A stretch of DNA of 64,000 bases, from NCBI GenBank assembly GCA_021234155.1, contig JAJEKV010000026.1, forward strand, positions 17,038,283-17,102,282, read 5' to 3'. The DNA is from Isoetes taiwanensis. Lineage: Eukaryota; Streptophyta; Lycopodiopsida; Isoetales; Isoetaceae. The notes beneath the pieces were generated by a model that was not told where the DNA came from, made no database searches, and worked only from the letters and a program-made list of their open reading frames with translations. A program made the position numbers and the translations under genes. Every line of letters begins with the position of its first letter. The stretch's first letter is position 1. Shown piece after piece: positions 22,641-35,548 of the stretch.

Positions 22641-22792
22641 ATTTTTGGGTTGCCCCTAGGGGGGCAAACCCTCGTTTATGTGGGTTTGTGGGCATATCCA
22701 GGTATATGCCGGCATATGCCTAGAATATGCTTGTGACTGCTCCAAACTGGCTGCTGGCTGTAAACTCTCGGTCATCCAGCCCCATTCCTTCA
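22641..22792 (+). repeat. 152-bp dispersed repeat, copy 2 (hairpin-led)
   Basis: About 96% identical to 20,552-20,703 over its whole length and in the same orientation. It begins with the same GGGTTGCCCC/GGGGGGCAAACCC hairpin and lies about 250 bp 5' of the beta-amylase fragment on the same strand. Confidence 0.9.
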
Positions 22793-23039
22793 AAGGCGTG
22801 GCTATGGCTGTTTAGAATAGGCAAACCAGCATGCATCCCACCACTGCAGCACTGCATTCGCAGTTTATGATGGGTTGTGTTAGAAAGCAGAGGACTTAAG
22901 CAAGAGACGCGCAGATACAGAGCAAACAGGAACGAGAAGGAAGATTAAGATGCATGAACTAAGATTCAGTGCAAAAATCGAGTGGGCGGCTTCTGATCCA
23001 GAACTAAGTAGGTCATGCTGGCTCTAGGATGTCTTGAAA

Positions 23040-25500
<2,461 letters not shown>

Positions 25501-25519
25501 TGGCTCCACCACTACTAGA

Positions 25520-27340
25520 GACAGAGAATGTTTTTAAGTTTGCATGTTTTGTGGATTGCTTGCATGGTGATGGAATGGCTTTACATTCTACATGTTTTGA
25601 CAACACTGGTCGTGCAGGGGCTTGAAAGTTATTTGAGTTTTTTACCGCAGCCATGCAACATCATGACATGAACTAATATAACTCAAGATCAAGATCATCA
25701 TCGGGTGTGGCTATCTGGTCTTCATATCTGCGACATTTTTAATTTATATGTACTACGCTGTAGCCTTCCAAGACTGAGCCAAAACATTTGCTCAAAGTGT
25801 TCAATTTAAGATATCCATGCACATTTGACCTTCAAGTTTACCATATTAAGATGACTTTCAGCTACTAGAATAATGGCATCATCTCCTCCATGGATTTCAT
25901 CAAATCTGGGCCGCCCAAATTAGGGTTGGGTCCAACACTTACACAATAACATTATAATATAAGATTGGTGCGCTCTGGCTTGAAATTCACGACGATAGGT
26001 TTCCCTTTGCCTGTAACTTAGAACTAATGGATCGGGATGGAGACTACTCTGAATGAGTTCATTAAATAGGAGTAACGTATTAACCATCATGTCAAATAAT
26101 GTAATAAGTATAAAATACATACAACCATTTGTATAGACTCACGAATGACAAAAAACATATTTAAAAAAAAATCCTCTTTATTCCTTTTTTTTAGTACAAC
26201 AATACTATTGTTCCATCTCAAATGGGAGAGGTCTATCATAGCGATAGTTGATGAATAACTCATCTCCAATGTTTATGCTTTTAATAGCACACACCATGAT
26301 ATATCTGCCTTTTACACATCTTGTAAAAAAAATCTTCCTCCCCTCCTTGACACTCTAAAAATTCACAATTGCATCGCTCACGGTTGTCAATAGAACTTTG
26401 TTGATGAACCTGCAATATTGCCATGAACCCCTCGGCCCACCATCAATAAACTTCAACTCCTCATCACATGCCCCCACGACTATCGACGCGGCATTGGAAT
26501 TCATTCCATAAATCCTCATCGCCAAGCATATTTAGTCAAAGTTTGCCAAGTTTTCCAATCGTTACTTTCGGGACACGCATATGGCATTAATGGAATGTGG
26601 GTGTCTCGCTCCACTTCTATCACGCCGTCTTGGGAGATAAGGCGAATCCGGCTTACGGACAAATGCGGCTCCGCATAATGATGTATCTTCTTCCCCAATA
26701 AGCAAATTCTTGATCCATAGGGATAGGTAAGTCTCATCGCCACAAGACAAATGTCTTCTGGTGCCTAACAAAGGGCTCGGACTAATCTTTGCAATTCTTG
26801 AGAATTTCACGCCGAGGCGGTGAGGCCAAAGCGTTCTTGGGAAATGTGCGACACATGCAATGTTCTCATGATTGTAGCCCTTCGTGTTCTTTCACGCGGG
26901 GGGAACACTTTCGGCGTTGGCGGCACCCATCCACATTATTGATGAATCGGTTCTTGCCCGGTTTCATATGCCTCTATGGACAACATTAAACCAAAATCCA
27001 CATCTAGTTTGGAGGAGACATCAAAGATCATCTACCTACATATTTAGATATCATAAACATCTTGAATATATACTTGAACTGGGAGAGATACTCTTAAAAA
27101 AAAAAAAAAAAAATAATAATTGTATACCAACCCGATATCCATGACGAGCATCGATCCGGTGGGTTGTTCAAATGTACCAAATCTTATCGGATGGTCTTCA
27201 ACAACCGTTCTAAGTCGTCTCTTCACCCCATACATCTTTTACAATCGCAAAACTATTTTGTCCCTCTTGCCAATTACAAAAGGTAAGTACTATATCTTTG
27301 CACAATAGTTTGAACGGTTTGTGATAGATACAATATATGG
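25520..27340. other. Unassigned stretch
   Basis: No gene that I can name. A minus-strand segment at 26,516-26,990 is unusually protein-like in two overlapping frames (for example DTHIPLMPYACPESNDWKTW), which may be a decayed mobile-element gene. An A-rich tract lies at about 27,096-27,120. The rest is AT-rich and featureless to me. Confidence 0.35.
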
Positions 27341-27346
27341 TAGTAT

Positions 27347-27391
27347 AAACCCTAAACCCTAAACCCTAAACCCTAAATCCTAAATCCTAAA
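27347..27391. repeat. Interstitial plant-type telomeric repeat
   Basis: Four AAACCCT units followed by two AAATCCT variants and a final AAA, 45 bp in all. This is the Arabidopsis-type (TTTAGGG)n telomere motif in the C-rich strand orientation. It is too short to be a chromosome end and most likely arose at a repair or integration site. Confidence 0.9.
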
Positions 27392-27416
27392 TGGCGAGAA
27401 TTGGGCCCGGGACCGT

Positions 27417-27690
27417 AGTCCTCTCCACTCAAGGTGAAGCCCGACCATGCCCTTTCCCGAAAGTACGACCCTTATATAAGTTTCAATTTCAATAAAGATC
27501 TTTTGGAGACGCGCTAGCCCCGATACATAGAGTCCCCTCCACTCAAGGTGAAGTCGACATATGACCTTGACTACGCGACACCTCAATTTTGTAATCTACA
27601 TTGTACTTAGTAAGGTATGAAGGTGAGTTTGGGCCTGGCACACCTGGTCCTCTCCACTCAAGGTGGAGGCGACCGTGTCCTTGACCAAAA
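27417..27690. repeat. Threefold dispersed CTCTCCACTCAAGGTG repeat
   Basis: Three blocks of TCCYCTCCACTCAAGGTG(A/G)AG start near 27,418, 27,530 and 27,649, about 115 bp apart, each followed by a related CCGACCATG/TCGACATATGACCTTG/GCGACCGTGTCCTTGAC stretch. They are decayed tandem copies of a unit of about 115 bp immediately beside the telomeric tract. Confidence 0.6.
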
Positions 27691-28008
27691 ACACCTGCGT
27701 TTTTTTTTTACTACTCGCAGTACACGTCCTCTCCTAGTTTATATATGTCTAGGCTACTAAATACAAGAATCAGTCACTTACATGTGACGGTTCCGCATAT
27801 CCAGCCTCCCCTGGTGGTAAGACAACATCAATCTGTCTCCTGGCCATCTCGGTCGATCATCTTGGCGATGACCATGGCGATCCATGTAGGGCAGCAACAA
27901 GTATAAGATATGGTTAAAAAGAAGAACACCAAAGGCGCTAGGCTGGAAGAGGAGCGAAAGAAAATAACAATGAAGGCCAAGAAAGAGTTGTTTATATAGA
28001 AATCTTTA

Positions 28009-28353
28009 ACGTCGCATGCGACGTGACGTCGCAGGCGACGTATTGTCAACGGTCACATGCCAGGTCACCTACGACTTGGCAGTACACGTGGCAAGTACGT
28101 ACAGACGTGTCATACGTTCTGTACGCCACGTCGCATGCGACGTATAGTCAACGGTCAAAATCCAGGCCACATGCGACCTGGCAGTACACGTGGCAAGTAC
28201 GTACTGACGTGTCATACGTTCTGTAGGCCACGTCGCATGCGACGTCTAGTCAACGGTCAAAATCCAGGTCACATGCGACCTGGCAGTACACGTGGCAAAT
28301 ACGTACTGACGTGTCTTACGTTCTGTAATGTCACGTGACGTCGCATGCGACAT
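28009..28353. repeat. 102-bp palindrome-bearing tandem array
   Basis: The palindrome ACGTCGCATGCGACGT occurs at 28,009 and then heads units at 28,026 (variant), 28,128, 28,230 and 28,338 (variant), an exact 102-bp period for three units. Each unit also holds a second hairpin (CCAGGTC...GACCTGG) and the core TACGTACTGACGTGTCA. The core reappears in the array at 32.2 kb. Open frames here are repeat artefacts. A TATATAGAAATCTTT stretch lies immediately upstream. Confidence 0.9.
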
Positions 28354-28384
28354 CCACCTGGCGTGACATTTGTCGTGACAGGTC

Positions 28385-28552
28385 TGACATTTGTCGTGAC
28401 GATGCCAGGTGGGCGATGGCGTTTTTTAGGCAAATTTTGATCAGACGCTTTGACACATGGGACATTCGTGACATTTGTCGTGACGATGCCAGGTGGGCGA
28501 TGGCGTTTTTTAGGCAAATTTTGATCAGACGCTTTGACACATGGGACATTAA
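28385..28552. repeat. 84-bp tandem duplication
   Basis: Two virtually identical 84-bp copies (28,385-28,468 and 28,469-28,552) begin TGACATTTGTCGTGACGATG and contain GGCGTTTTTTAGGCAAATTT. A partial third start lies at about 28,369. It follows directly on the 102-bp array. Confidence 0.9.
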
Positions 28553-28745
28553 TGCCTTGGATTTGCAAGGAGTCGTCAGAAGCAGTTCTCCCACTATGCT
28601 GGACACCAAGTTCCTCATTCGGATTGCATTTTGTTGCTTCTCTAAAGATGTTGGACTGAGGATTTTTGACTACCCAATCTTCTCGTTGTAGAAATTCTAG
28701 GGGTAAATCCATATGTCATTTCTAATTCCTTCTTTTTTCTCTTTC

Positions 28746-29456
28746 TCTGGATCAACCAGAAGCTAAATTATGAGCTCAAAAAATTCTGGATCAACCAGGA
28801 GCTAATCTGAGCTCAAAACTACCATATTAGTTATATCAAAAGATAGAATTTAAGTTGCTTCAACACCAAATATCGACTCCAAACAGCCTGAAAACTTTTC
28901 GCAAAAGGGTCATTTGCATCCCCGCATCAACGATTAGAGCAATCAGAAACCCAAAACCCGATTCTTTACCTTGTTCATACATAAGCTCCTCCATCTCCAA
29001 CTCCATGTCCATCACTAAATTCATCTGCTTTTTCAAAATACCCATAGCACAAATAGGCCTATATAAATTAAAACAAGCAATATTATTGTCATATCCTTAT
29101 TCATCGTGGCATTCATCTTCTTGATATCCATCCTGATCATATTCATCTTCTTCATATTTTTATCTCCAAATTCCATTTTGAAAAACTGATTTCAGAAATC
29201 TATATCATATCATATATCCAGTTTTTTGTATTCTACATCATGCTTATATACATAAGGCAGTGCCTCAAAAATTCTGGATCAACCAGAAGCTAAATTATGA
29301 GCTCAAAAAATTCTGGATCAACCAGGAGCTAATCTGAGCTCAAAACTACCATATTAGTTATATCAAAAGATAGAATTTAAGTTGCTTCAACACCAAATAT
29401 CGACTCCAAACAGCCTGAAAACTTTCTGCAAAGGGCTGTTGCATCCTGCATCAACA
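28746..29456. repeat. Direct repeat pair of about 155-185 bp
   Basis: Sequence from 28,746 (TCTGGATCAACCAGAAGC) to about 28,930 recurs at 29,273 to about 29,456, offset by 527 bp. The first roughly 155 bp are essentially identical; the last part diverges by small indels. The spacer (28,930-29,272) is AT-rich. Within each copy the phrase TTCTGGATCAACCAG is itself doubled. The high identity implies a recent local duplication. Confidence 0.85.
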
Positions 29457-29877
29457 CTGTAATTTCCAGCATAGAATCCGCCAATCGCCAATCGCTCAAT
29501 GGTTGTCTACATTATTTATTTATTTTTCTTATACCACGCTTAGCAAAATAACAGGCCTTAGTAAGTCGTGCCTGAAAACGATTTCCTCACAAAATCTATA
29601 TACAAAACTTCTCTTAGGAGCTGAAACAAAAAATCCAACGCAGAATCAGTTATCAAATCAAGCTGCCCACTTGGTTGCACAAGCACGAAATGAAATGCCA
29701 GTCTCAAGGACTTTCTTATCTAACCAATCTACACTATCTTGAGAGCCAACTAGATCCACCACAGAAATATCTGGTGGAGTGTCTAGCATAATATCCTCTA
29801 GGCCGCAGCTGCAAGCTGAGACTCATTTGTAAATTCCTTTTCAGAACCTCATATGTTTGTAATTATCAAATTATCAG

Positions 29878-30338
29878 GGACTTGGAAAGACAATCTCTGC
29901 AATTGCTTTGATTTTGAAGGCTAGACCGCCAAAACGTCTAAGATACAATGTAGAAGAATGCAGGAGCACCTTGATTGTTTGCCCTAAATCGCTTTAAAAA
30001 CAATGGGAACATGAATTGAAGGAAAGGAAAAAGTAGTACCATCTGTCAAGCTATCTGTGTACATATACCATGAAGATCAGAGAAGAATAAATTGTGTTGA
30101 ACTTTGTAAGCACGACATTGTGCTTACTACATATGGAACCATTTGTTCTGAATTGCAGAAGCCATCTGAAGAGGATGAAAAGAAGCAGCCCCCCAGGCTA
30201 AGGGGCACACTGTCGAACATTAGGTGGTTTAGAATTATTCTGGATGAAGCTCAATCCATTAGAAATGCTCACACTAAAAGTTCACGTGCTTGCTGGGGCT
30301 TAAGGGCACAATGAAGATGGTGCCTTTCTGGAACAGGC
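29878..30338 (+). pseudogene. SNF2-family ATPase fragment (CHR28/RAD5-like)
   Basis: The exon starts after ATTATCAG at 29,878 and reads GLGKTISAIALILKA (motif I, Walker A), then STLIVCPKSL and KQWEHELKERK (motif Ia). In the next frame it reads INCVELCKHDIVLTTYGTIC and IRWFRIILDEAQSIRN (motif II, DEAQ), then TKSSRACWGLRAQ-stop-RWCLSGT (motif III). The CWGLRA-RRWCLSGT wording and the DEAQS box are those of plant Rad5/16-like SNF2 proteins. A TAA interrupts SL-KQW near 29,996, a frameshift follows at about 30,030 and TGA is at 30,312-30,314. The helicase C-terminal lobe is absent. Confidence 0.85.
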
Positions 30339-30345
30339 GACCTTC

Positions 30346-30510
30346 TACGACACATACGTCACATGCGACCTTCTACGTCACATACGTCACATATACGAAA
30401 GTTCTAGAATGTTCTAGAAAGTTTTAAAAAGTTTTAAAATATAAGAGAATCTTGGGTGAGCCTAAGGAATCTTTCTAGAAAATTCCAGAATGTTGTAGAA
30501 AGTTCTAGAA
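30346..30510. promoter_or_regulatory. ACGTCACATA repeats followed by two heat-shock-element-like arrays
   Basis: Array 1 (30,397-30,419) reads GAA-ag-TTC-ta-GAA-tg-TTC-ta-GAA, five units in perfect 5-bp phase, then decays. Array 2 (30,473-30,510) reads TTC-ta-GAA-aa-TTC-ca-GAA-tg-TTg-ta-GAA-ag-TTC-ta-GAA, eight units with one mismatch. This alternation is the binding-site grammar of heat-shock factors. The 50 bp before array 1 contain TACGTCACATA repeats like those at 32.2 kb. No intact gene starts next to it. It could be a former transposon promoter or a chance TTCTAGAA microsatellite. Confidence 0.5.
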
Positions 30511-30583
30511 TGAATGTTGCGAGAGAATACACTTATTTTCTTCCCAAAGCATTTTGCTAGATGACCAATTAAAATATTTTGGT

Positions 30584-31640
30584 TCAACCAACTCCACAAT
30601 TCTCTTGATTTTCGATGAACAAACTTGTCCAAGAAGGCAACAGCCTCCACAACCTCAGAATGGCCATAATGAAGAAATTAAAAAAGACAGTTAAGAGATT
30701 TCTCGAAAAAAGCGCATGATTTTTTGCTGCTGTATGTTGTGACTGTCGGATCATACAATCGATGCAGCAGCAACCCATAAAAATCTTGGCGCTCAAACGG
30801 AACAAGTTCATGAGTCATGAAGCGAAAACAATCTGAGCATGGCGTTAAAAAACTGCACCAAAGGATCTGATTTTGGCATGTAGGAGCAGAAGAGAGGTCT
30901 GTTTTTCGGTATTGGATGTTCGTGAAGAACCCCCAGCGATGTCGGCAAGCTCAACCGCCTTGTGATCCCTAAGCTCCAGGCTGAAGTCCATTTTCCTTTG
31001 CACCATGACATGCTCTACTTTGAAGACTTCCAAGGTAACGGTTTGGCGGTTTAGATACTCTTCTGCGGCACAAGCGGCGAGCTATGTTCCAATTCCACTT
31101 TCCATGTATGGATCTCCAAACAAGGCCATCAACGGTGTAGCCACATAATATCTCGGCTTTTCAAAATCCTCATCAATGGGGTCGGCTTCATATGGAACTT
31201 GTGCAATTGAAACGCAAATTCCTCCACCATCATATATCACAAAATCATCCAGACGTTTGGCAGGTAAAGTTGCAAGTTCAAGCATTGCTGCTGATTCCAA
31301 CCTTGATGTTGATCTTTCAACTTCCATAGTGCCATTAGAATTACTTGTATACCCAGCATGAGATTTTAGATCATAACCTTATTCCCCCTGTATTGACGTA
31401 TCCATATGTGCTTCTTTGGTTTGCTGATATAGTTCCAGACAATATTTTTCCAGCTCTTGCAAGCTCTCAAAGCCCCAAAAAAAACCATTTTTCCGCGATT
31501 CGGTTTTTACGAAGAGTCTAGATGAAGGAGGTAATTCGGGCGTCGCAAACCCATAAGCTAAATGACCATTCTCTTTCACATTTAGAGATAAGATTACTTC
31601 GAAAAGACTGATGAAGCGCATTGATATGGACGAGATCAAT
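30584..31640 (-). pseudogene. Unidentified minus-strand coding region
   Basis: I do not recognise the product. Consecutive minus-strand open stretches read FFWGFESLQELEKYCLELYQ (31,379-31,639), RLDDFVIYDGGGICVSIAQV and DEDFEKPRYYVATPLMALFG (31,082-31,327), then [20 protein letters not shown] (30,845-31,033). All three lie on one strand and follow each other closely with only stops or small shifts between, so a single decayed coding sequence of about 250-300 residues is likely. No signal peptide or membrane segment is evident. Confidence 0.4.
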
Positions 31641-32154
31641 CATCAATAATCAATAAATCCCTTTTCTTTGGGATGTTTGAAATTAACGCTATGTTTGAGA
31701 ATTAGCCATCGCCCCTAAACCTAGAATCCGCCATCGGGGCGTCGGGACAAGCGGTACCAAGTCATATTAAACACTATAATGCTTCGGCGGACAAAAGGTA
31801 AAAGTGTGGGATTTTTCTTATGTTCTTGCACAAATTTTAAGGCTTTATCCTGTTCTTCTCTCAGCAACAATGATTGACAACAAGCCTATTGTCAAGTTAC
31901 CTTCAAGGATTGTAAACTTGGAACAACTGGATTTTGACCGCGAGAACAACGTCGGTTTATAATGAAACGGTTTTTATAGCGGTAGCACACTTCTACTGTG
32001 ATGATGCATGCGCAGGCAACACGCTTAAATGAAGTTGCAGGTTGGTCGTCAGAGTCTTTTTCAGACAGGTATCAATCAGACAGGTATTGAATTTGTAATC
32101 CTAAAAAACCATTAACCTTCGTGTATAAAAAATATCGTCTGTCGACCTTCTCGT

Positions 32155-32350
32155 CACATATAAATCTTGGGCGTGTCATATATGTCACATACGTCACATA
32201 TACGTACTGACGTGTCACATACGTCACATATACGTATTGACGTGTCATATACATCACATACGTCACATATACGTACTGACGTGTCACATACATCACATAA
32301 GTCACATATACGTCTTGGCGTGTCATATCGTCACATACGTCTTGGCGTGT
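32155..32350. repeat. ACGT-rich tandem array, 30-39-bp period
   Basis: Five copies of TACGTMYTGRCGTGTCA-type units begin near 32,201, 32,231, 32,270, 32,309 and 32,338, separated by CACATACGTCACATA. The core TACGTACTGACGTGTCA is shared with the 102-bp array at 28 kb. It is preceded by CATATAAATCTTGG, resembling the TATATAAATCTTT leader at 28.0 and 34.2 kb. Confidence 0.85.
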
Positions 32351-32384
32351 CATAATGTTCGGCGAGAGACACTGCCGTCCACCG

Positions 32385-32750
32385 GCGCAAAGTCCACTGG
32401 CGTGGCCGGATGGGCCAAATCACGAGGGCGTCGCCGCAGCGACGTGGCGTCCGCAAGCATCCGCTGGCGTAACACATCCTCCACACGGCCCAAGTCCACG
32501 GGCGTGGCGGATGGGCCAAGTACTAGGCGTCGCGCGGCGGCGTGGCGTCCGCAAACATCGCTGGCGTGACACATCGTCCACTGGCGCGGCGTCCACACAG
32601 CGTGGCAGGATCGCCCGCGTCCGCGATGTCGAGGCGTCGCGATGAAGCGTCACATCGGGCGATGTCTGCGGCGTGGCGTCGCGTGGCGTCGCATGGTCCG
32701 TTAATTCGCGGCGTCCGCGTGACTCGGGCGTCGCAAGCCCGCGCCGCTAA
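32385..32750. repeat. GC-rich GGCGTGGCGTCCGC repeat block
   Basis: A strongly GC-rich block in an AT-rich neighbourhood. Two units of about 93-100 bp start at 32,399 (AAGTCCACTGGCGTGGC) and 32,492 (AAGTCCACGGGCGTGGC), each with GTGGCGTCCGCAARCATC and ACACATC. Shorter GCGTGGCGTC fragments continue to about 32,745. Long open frames on both strands are composition artefacts. Confidence 0.7.
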
Positions 32751-32812
32751 ATGTTCATTCTCTTGTTGTCGCAGGTATACAAGCGGGAGTTCATCCCCAT
32801 ACTAGCTCCATC

Positions 32813-34060
32813 TTGTCTGGGGCCCTCCACATATCAGCATCCAGCATCTTTGGATCCCGATGGGGAAGAGTGAAGGGGGTCATTTTACCCCGTCTCCCTC
32901 GGGGCCTACCTAGGCTGCGGGCGTAAACATACATATCAGTACACATAATCATCACATATCCACCTTGAAGGGTGACACATCAACATCTGCATAGACAAAA
33001 GTGGGTTCCTACCCAAGGCTCAGACTCGGGGAATGGCCCGGCGGCTTGGGTCTCGAGTTCATTCATTGCGCATGTAATCATGACAATGGATTTGGCTGGC
33101 ATGAGAACATGGCATAGGGTTGTCCACTCCATCCGCCCCTCCCCGTGCACACTTTGCGAGTAGGTTGAAGAGTGTTGGGACTGGCCGTAGCCAGCACGGA
33201 TGCATAGCCAAAGGGCTATTCACGGGTTGCATCTCCCGGTTCGATGGGGCTGACTAGGGATCACTCCCACCAGAGGTCTCCATGCTGACTCAAGGTGACT
33301 AGAGGGCCACTGCCCTTATTCGACTTAACCCACTGGAAAGTGAACACCACTCCACGGGTGTCAAGCCCATGCCTTACCCACACTCAGTGGCAAGCCATTA
33401 GACCTAGTCTACATTGATCCCCGGTAGACTTTACACACCAGAGGGATCAGTCAAGAGTCAGGACACGAACCTCCTTCTGAGCCAGTCTGGCCCCTTCACC
33501 CACAACCAGGTGTGGTTCTTGTACACAGGCCGAAATCTAGTAATGCACTAAGAGGGACTAGCTAGGAGCATCAACTACTAAGCTTTAAGTCTCTACCCCC
33601 CTTCCCAATACAATGAGTCCACAGAATTCATCCATCCATCACATCATCATAGAACTAAAGAATAAGAACTAATCTATATCATAGAGTTAGGTTCTTTAGT
33701 TAGGGTCAATCTTGGGATCTGCTTGGCTACTAAGGTCAATTTAATAGGCTAAACCTATTGGTTCGATGGCTGGAATACAGTTTAGGCTATTAAATCGACT
33801 AAATACCTGATCCCTGGTTCACTCCTCTTGATCCGAATGCGTCCATGTCACTGTTCTGCTTGGGGATGCGGTCGGAAGGCAAATCTGACGAGCTAGGGCG
33901 TACGGGCAGATCTTGGGAGTTGGATTTGACTCCTCAGGCACGCAAACTGGAGCTCGGAAGGTTCGTGGACGGAAAGGGAAGAATTAGGGTTTGGTTACCT
34001 TACATAGGCTCTCAGTTAGGTTTAGGGTTTCCATGACTCTTGGTCTGCCCTTAATGGATT
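32813..34060 (+). repeat. Older relative of the palindrome arm (LTR-like repeat)
   Basis: This stretch shares the same order of short phrases as 35,549-37,035: GAAGGGTGRCACATC, GGCTCAGACTC, GTCCACTCCATCCGC, GTGCACACTTTGC, CTAGGAGCAT and CTCTACCCCC. Many substitutions and indels separate them. It therefore belongs to the same repeat family in the same orientation as the left palindrome arm. Long non-coding length, dispersed copies and lack of ORFs suggest an LTR, but I cannot see defined TG...CA ends. Confidence 0.6.
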
Positions 34061-34373
34061 AAAGGTTTAAGGTGTGCACATTGCTAAGTGTGCGCACCCT
34101 TGCAAGTTGCCCCCTAGGGCGCCCTTGCTTGGTTACACGTCGGCGTCATTACCGCAATTGGAATGGGCGTGTGCGGCGTGTGCAGCTTGATCTGGTATCG
34201 TCTTGAGGCCAGGTATATATAAATCTTTGAACGTCACAAATCCTTGGACTGAAGATAATTTAAGTAGCACAAATTACAATTAGCATGAGCATTAACTTTA
34301 TACTTTTTGGGCTTCCATACCCTTTTTGTTGTTTAGATCCCATGGCCAATTTGGTCTCTGTGGACGTTAAAAG

Positions 34374-34467
<94 letters not shown>
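34374..34467. repeat. (TCTA)n microsatellite
   Basis: An uninterrupted run of about 23.5 TCTA units (94 bp). Such pure arrays are expected to be length-polymorphic. Confidence 0.98.
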
Positions 34468-34773
34468 CTTCCTTTGAACAAATATCACTAGACGAAATCT
34501 CAGATCTTGTATAATCCACTTTTTGAGTTTCCTCATGAACTTTAAAGTTAAACCATAGGGTCCCATAATACAATCAAAGGTCTTATACCACAATTTGAAC
34601 TATCAAGGGAACTACATAAACAAGGTGCTGCGCACGGAGGGTTGCCCTCAATGGCCCGAGGGTAAAGTGGCTTAAATCAATTCCACACTATGTGACCTGA
34701 CAATATACATAAGACTAGTTATGGAGAATTCTGTGGAAATTGCCATCTTTATAATATTTTTTGATCCATAATG

Positions 34774-35440
34774 TTATGCAGTCTTTTGAGCCCGACCTGA
34801 ACTATTGCCCACATCATCATGCTTTGGGCCATCTTCTGGTTTTCGGGCCCATATTGGGGCACGATCAGGCTCATAACGATGATAATAGAATAGCTCTTCT
34901 CCAGCCTTTATTTTTTCTTTCGCAAATATACCTACTGTGGTCTCCATCAACCATAGTGACCTGACCAATAAAAACAAGCCATTAAAGCACATGGTCTAAT
35001 GTTTTTCAGCATCTAATAAATATATTTATTATCGTTGCATAGCAATTTGGATTTGGAGAATGATTTGCAAATTTGAGTTTATCACCTTTGCGACATGCAT
35101 CTAAGACGTACTGCATCAACAAGCACACAAATAAGAAGTATAATCTTCTGCAACAGTATCCTAAATTATTAACGCTTTCGAACATGGTCATTAAGATTAA
35201 AGAGAAAACTGGAATTTTCCTGATTGTAAATCTTCCCTCGTTTATCGGCTTCCCGATGCGATATAAGTTCTCCAGTACACTCTCCAAGATATTCGTGTTT
35301 ATTGACTGGGCTTTGCTTGCAATAAGTGCACATTAAAAACTAAAAATTAATCAAAGCAAAATCTGGGTTTTACCTTCAACAATGCTCCCCATCTAGCAAC
35401 ATCAGATCTTCCCAAAAGAACCTGGAGACAATTATTGCAT
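34774..35440 (-). pseudogene. CLF: E(z)/CURLY LEAF-type SET-domain fragment, four exons
   Basis: Encodes the C-terminal SET domain of an Enhancer-of-zeste H3K27 methyltransferase (PRC2 subunit). The exons on the minus strand are 35,374-35,440 (LLGRSDVARWGALLK), 35,184-35,315 ([20 protein letters not shown] and [10 protein letters not shown]), about 35,033-35,110 ([20 protein letters not shown] then NCYA) and 34,774-34,960 (VTMVDGDH, VGIFAKEKIKAGEELFY, EPDRAPIWARKPE, stop TAA). The NHS-PNCYA cofactor motif and GEELFY are present. The third exon lacks a GT donor (AACGATA follows GCA), and about 2 bp are lost between GDH and VGIF, so the reading frame is broken. The N-terminal SANT, CXC and other domains are missing. 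The fragment stops about 110 bp from the large palindrome. Confidence 0.9.
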
Positions 35441-35548
35441 CTGAAACGTGAGCATGAAACTTTCACTGATAAAATAGAATAATAAGATTCTAAAACATCT
35501 CCCATGTGGCCACTCCCCTGTGGATCACCATTCCTTTCCTGTGACGCT

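Noticed and set aside
28009-28353. CRISPR-like array of palindromic repeats
   Set aside because: Spacers are as conserved as the palindromes, units are plain tandem copies, and the context is eukaryotic.
28023-28712. Repetitive open frames suggesting a secreted repeat protein or toxin
   Set aside because: Artefacts of the 102-bp and 84-bp arrays; no signal peptide and both strands open.
32237-32805. Several long open frames on both strands, Arg/Trp/Ala-rich
   Set aside because: They coincide with the GC-rich and ACGT tandem arrays and exist in all frames, so they reflect composition.
34374-34491. Ser/Ile/Tyr/Leu repeat protein
   Set aside because: Translation of the TCTA microsatellite.
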